Below, piece by piece: positions 51,001-57,000 of a stretch of DNA of 64,000 nt (its first letter is position 1; each line of letters begins with the position of its first letter). The notes below the pieces were generated by a model. The model did not search any database. It had not been told where the DNA came from and was given only the letters and a program-made list of their open reading frames with translations. The stretch lies in the NCBI GenBank assembly GCA_007922305.1, contig ML677386.1:12257830-12321829 (forward strand), read 5' to 3'. Position numbers and translations under genes: made by a program. The DNA is from Dermatemys mawii. Lineage: Eukaryota > Chordata > Testudines > Dermatemydidae.

Positions 51001-54000
51001 ACAGGGCAGACATGCCCATGACAAGTAGAATTTAGGCCATATTGATGTTATGATTAGAGACACTGGTTTCAGTTATATAGACTATGTTGTACATGCAGTT
51101 TTTTTTTAAGTATGACCGCAAAGACAGTAGAAATGGTACATTACTTCATCTAATAACTTTGCCACAAGGCATCCTTCTCATTCTTCAGTCTGGTTATGTT
51201 TTGTTGCACTAGGACTCCAGACATTGAAGACACTGTTTCATAAAAACGAGTGCTAGAAAACAGGTATTAAAAAGCAATTTTCATTAAATGCATTCTTAGG
51301 TAGCCAGGACATTTTTTTAAAGTTGCTATGAAGTGCAGGTTACCATGTCCCCGTGTATTGTAGGGAAAATTATCCATGGTAGACAACAGGTGTCAGCTTC
51401 ATGTTTGCATGAAGACAGAGTCAAATAATTTTTAGTTACATATATAAAATATTCTAAACCATTGTTTCATCTGGAGTTGGCCAACCCTGTGCTGGTCTGA
51501 TCAAATTTCCCTCCTGTTAAGACGAGAAGGGTGTCGGGGGGGAATTGATCAGAACACATGGATGAACGAAACATAGATATGGGGAAGAAAAAAACCTCCA
51601 ACTCAAAATTTTTCACTTATTTTTCTTTTAAAATGCAAAAATTTATCTTGCTTTCTTAAAGTTTACAGAGGTGTGTCTTTAAAAATTGCTAGCATACATG
51701 ACTTTTTACATTTTAATTATTTATACTACTGTATTCGCAACTTACTTTAGTTAGAAACCAACAGGGACTAATCCTGCATCCTGTACACATGTGCATCTCC
51801 CACTAAAGGTAATGGGAGCTGCAGACATAGCTCTAAAAGCAGAATTTAGCTTCTAAAGTGGAATTCAGGAATAGAGTTTCTTTTTTGAGGTGAATACATC
51901 TGAGACACTTTTCAACAGAATTACCTACAACTTTGGCAAGACTTTTATGAGAGCACCACTTCCCATGGCTTTTAAAAAAATCATATCAATTTAGTTTATG
52001 GTTAAAGGAAAACTGTCATAATAGATATCAACCCACAAGACCTCTAAACAATGTGTCATATTTATAGCACAGGCATTAAAAACACAAAAAGCTAATTAAT
52101 TCCTTTGAATAGGAGTATTAAGTCCTCCTCTCCAGTGTGGTGGTCAGATATTTTGGTGATGAGGGGAGGAGGTGTATATAACTAGCTGCTAGCTAGACTG
52201 ATACCAAGATGCATAGAATTCTAGTGCTGTGACACCACAAGAGGAAGAGAGCCAGTCACTAGCTTCTACTGGAAAAAATGATGCAGCTGATACTTGCATT
52301 TTGCTGTTTTGTTAGGTCAGTAAGACATTCTGTAAGAGCCAAATTCTGTCATAAGATTACAATATAAAACAGTAAATTAATATTAGTAAGAGTAGAAAAA
52401 GTGGCAACTCTCAGAAGTGAAATGGATTGCCCAGATTGCATCATAAAAAGACAGCTAAAGTGTATGCCATATCCTGGAGGTGTAAAATAGTATTTGAAGG
52501 TCAAACATGACAATGGTGGCAGTGACAATACCATTTGTATAAAAGTACCATATATAGGATTATGTGACGTGACAAAAATTTCAGAACCAGGACAATACTG
52601 TAATTACAATGACACCATTCATTGTGGGAAAACTGGCATGGTGAACTAGAATATTTCTGAATGTGGAGTGTAGGGCACACGTATTGCTCTGAATCAGAAA
52701 GCTTGTTTGTATTGTGCAAATAAACTACTCAGTTTTCTTTCGATGTGCTGTGCACAGGCCTAATGTGCCATGTTTGTGATAGCACTGCAGACAATCATGC
52801 AATGGTGATTAGCATAGAAACTGCGCAGACACCATTTGTGCCACAGACAGGACACGTGGGAGAAGCTCTTGTATAGCCATGTCACAGTAATGGAGTGCAG
52901 GTTCAAGATACTATTCTGTGTAACCCCCAGCATGAATTTGTAACTGAGTTACACAACTTCTGCGGAACTTTGTATCTTTGGATCATATGTGGAGAAATGC
53001 ATTTTCTGAGCAGGATCATTTATCCCAATACTTCTCTTCCACAGGACTAATATTGCCTGATAAAGGATTGTTAGTGGGGACATTACTCAAGATATCTGGG
53101 AGAAGGATCCTATTTATGCAATATCTGAATGCAACTATACCCTATTTTGCCATTGTCTCCTGCAAGTCCCAGGCCGCAATTTACTACTAGTGATGAGTAA
53201 GGGTAGAGGCTTAATAGCTGGACTGCTATAGCATCTATCATACTGCTTACATTTGCAGTTAGTCAAAATCATTGGCTTTCCTTAATGTGTTCTTCAACAG
53301 GAATCAAAGTATTGAAAGAGCAGGTCTTTCAGTAGGGAGCTAAACTAGAGAATCATAGATTCCAAGGCCAGAAAGGACCACTGTGATCATCTAGTCTGCC
53401 CTCCTGAGTAATACAGGCCATAGAACTTCTTTTTTAAAAAAAAATCCTATCTTGATTTAAAAATTGTCAGTTATGGAGAATCCACCATGACTCTTGGTAA
53501 ATTGTTCCACTGGTTAAAAATGTACATTATTTCTGACTTTGTCTAGCTTCAGCTTCCAGTTATTGGATCATGTTATACCTTTATCTGACATAATGAAGAG
53601 CCCAATATTAAAGTTTGTTCCACATGTAGGTACTTACAGACTGTAATAAAGTCACCACGTAACTTTCTCTTAGGCCATGGTTACACTGGCACTTTATAGC
53701 GCTATAAAGCCCCCACGAGCGCTATAACCTACTCCCCGTCCACACTGGCAAGGCACTAATAGCGCTATAACTGCTGAGTTATAGCGCTATTATTAATCCA
53801 CCTCCGCATGGGGAATAAAGGCTGTAGCGCAGCTGCTGTAGCGCTACAGCAAGAATGTGGACACCCACTGCGCTACAAGTGATCTCTGGAGATGCCTAGA
53901 GCCATTTAAGGCAATTGACGTCTCTTCCCTTTGTTTTGAACTCGGCTGGAGGAATGCGGAAGTACCTCTTTAGAGTTTCTTTCTTAACTCGGCAGATAAG

Positions 54001-57000
54001 CAATGCAAATGTTTAAGGAGGGAGCCTGTGTGAAAACAAAGCCTTCTGTGAAGGGAGGCTCACTGACAGGCTTTCAGAAAAACGGAAAAACCACTGTCTC
54101 TCTCCCTCCGCATACACACAACGCGTCCCCCCTCACCCCCCTCGTTTAAAAAGCACGTTGCACCCAGCTGAATGCTGGGATACCTGCCCTAATGCGCTGC
54201 TCTTAATGCCGCATTAAGTGCCCCAAATGTGGCCATGCTATACCGCAGGAGCATCTGAGTGTGGACATACAATAGCGCTATACATATTACTGTATAAGGG
54301 GACCGCTATAACCTATAGCGCTATAATCTTGTAAGTGTAACCATACCCTTAGTTAAGCTAAACAGATTGAGCTCCTTGTGTCTTTCACTATAAGGAATAG
54401 CTTTTAATCATTCTCATGGCTCTTCTCTGAACCCTTTCCAACTGCCAACATCCTTCTTCTTTAATTGTGGGCATCAGAGCTGGACACAATATTGCAATTG
54501 TAGTTGCACCAGTGACAAATAAAGAAGTATTGCATAGTACTTTATTGGAATGGCTCCTTTGACATTGAATAGAATCCGCTTTCAGGAGAATTTTCCTTAC
54601 ATTTAGTGATAGAAGGTGACAGCTAATTATTTTTGATCCGTATGTTGTCAGCATCTGTGGTTATGAGAACAAAACAATTAGTTCCCCTGTGGAATAGATA
54701 TGTATAAATACCTGACATTCTAAATCCCTTAACTTGTTAACACGTCAATTGCTTATCTGTGTCTTTCCGATATTCCTCCTATTACATGCTTTCTGTGATT
54801 GTTTGTTTCTTTTATTTCCTCTTCTTTGAGAAGCACTGTAGTGTATGTCTAGTTGTCTGTTTTCTCCTTAAACCACGTAGCTACCTTCACTTCTGTTGAA
54901 CTCCACAACAGTGTCTGAATACATCAGTGCATAGGTTCATTAACCTAATTGCATGCCGTATTCATAAGTTGTTTCATACCTTACAGCATTGAAAGCTGTA
55001 TTGTTGCATGTCATTACAGAAGAGGTTTAGTAGGGGATTATATAGGAAAATGGCAGTTTGTTGTTGATTTAACTCTAAATTGTACAACTCTGACTGTAAG
55101 ATTCCTTTTGGATCTTTTAAATAGTTGCTTTCCTTATAGCTGCTTGTGCAAACTGCATCTGACGAAGTGGGTATTCACCCATGAAAGCTTATGCTCCAAT
55201 ATGTCTGTTAGTCTATAAGGTGCGACACAGGACTTTTGTCGCTGTTTAACATTGTTATTCTGTGCTGCTACGGACAATGTTCTATGGATGTTCCTGTGGC
55301 CTCATTCCTTCACGTACTAGCTTTTATGTGGCATTTTTTCATACCAAGTCTCTCTATATATGACGTGGCCCTCACTAGATCATTTATCCATTCTGTGTGC
55401 CTGCCACATACCTATAGTATACATGTATGCACATATATATCTTGCTATCTCCTTCTACTGTGAAGGGTTGATTGGCCTGATCCTTTTGTTTCTGACAGGA
55501 GTTTTAACAGCCTCTTAGATGTCCCATATTGTTCTTATTTGTGTGCATTTCTTTAGGCCATCCCTTCTGTCTATTTCCTGGCAGTTGTCACTGCGTATGG
55601 AGCATTGTTTGCCTGATATGAGCCTTTAGAACCTGTATTTCCACTATATATGCTCCATTCCCTGAATATATTTGCAGGTACTTTTCTAGTCCCCATGCTT
55701 TTTTTTCTTAAGCAATCCAGAATTCAGGTTTAAATTACTAATGTTGTGTTCGATAGAATGACGACTTCCAAAGCTGAAAAACACTAACTATATGTAAAAG
55801 ATAACAAATGTTACTTAACTCAAACTATTTGCAACAGAGAGTTGACAAGAATTATAGGGGTTTCCCTGAAGAAAACCTACTCTTCTCATTTAAATTATTT
55901 AAAAAACAAGTAATTACTAGAAAACCTCAGCATATAATGCAGTCCTCCAATGGAGAATCAGACTGTCAAATCTGGAAGATTCTAGAAAGAAAATTTACAG
56001 GATAGACCAAATTTTTCCTCCTCTTCCAGCAGTCTTTATATTAGAAAGCAGTAACTTGTCCTTAGGGGAGTAAGGAGGAATGAATTTAAGTATAAACTAA
56101 AAAGGAACTTAAAGGTTTTGGAGGTGCCATGTTCTGCAACACACATCTATCAACTCGTGTCTACAGAAGAGAAGATGTCATCTTTAAAATGGTTTGAAAA
56201 CGTGTGGATAGATAGCCGCAAAAGGGCTCTTTGTAGTCCATCATAAAGAACATGATCTCTACACCAACAGCGTCCTTGCTCCTTCAACTGAATGACCTGT
56301 TATGTTCTTGGGGAGAGCAGCACCTGACATTTTGTGTCTGCTGCATATACTGTTATCCACTCGATGGTCCATTTAACATCCAGGTTATGTCATTTTTATG
56401 CTCTGGCTTGTCCTAGAAAGAAAATCCACATGAAAGATCAAATTTCCCTTTTACACTAAGGACTAATTGAGCTTTTTGACAGGCAAAAACCACATTTTAG
56501 TACACTTAAGCATCTAGGTACTAGAGTGCTACTAAATCAGATAGCTAGATATGTCATAGCTAATGAAGAAAAATAGCCACAAGTATTTGTACTACCAAAA
56601 TGTACACATCTGCTGTTTGAGGATGCAAAAATGTGTGTGTGTGTGAGTGCAGGGCGAAGCTGAAAAAATCTGAAAATCAGAACCATAATAAAATAAAATA
56701 AAATACTGAGACAATATTTTGTGATATTTTCATTTACACAATTGTTGGTAGCATTAGTAGCAAGTTCCCAATATCTTTTATTTTTGTTCCTATACAATAG
56801 TCAAATTATTATGGCAGATTCAACCTTTACTTTAAAAAAAGTCTACACACAATTAGGAAGGCTATGGAGAGATCTATTGCACTGCCTCTGCCACTGCTAA
56901 AAGACTCTCTTATGTGTGGAAGTGAAAACGTAGAGAGGCAACTCATAGTGCTCATTAGAATTGTCATAATATATACTAAATAGACCATATAAGCAATATT

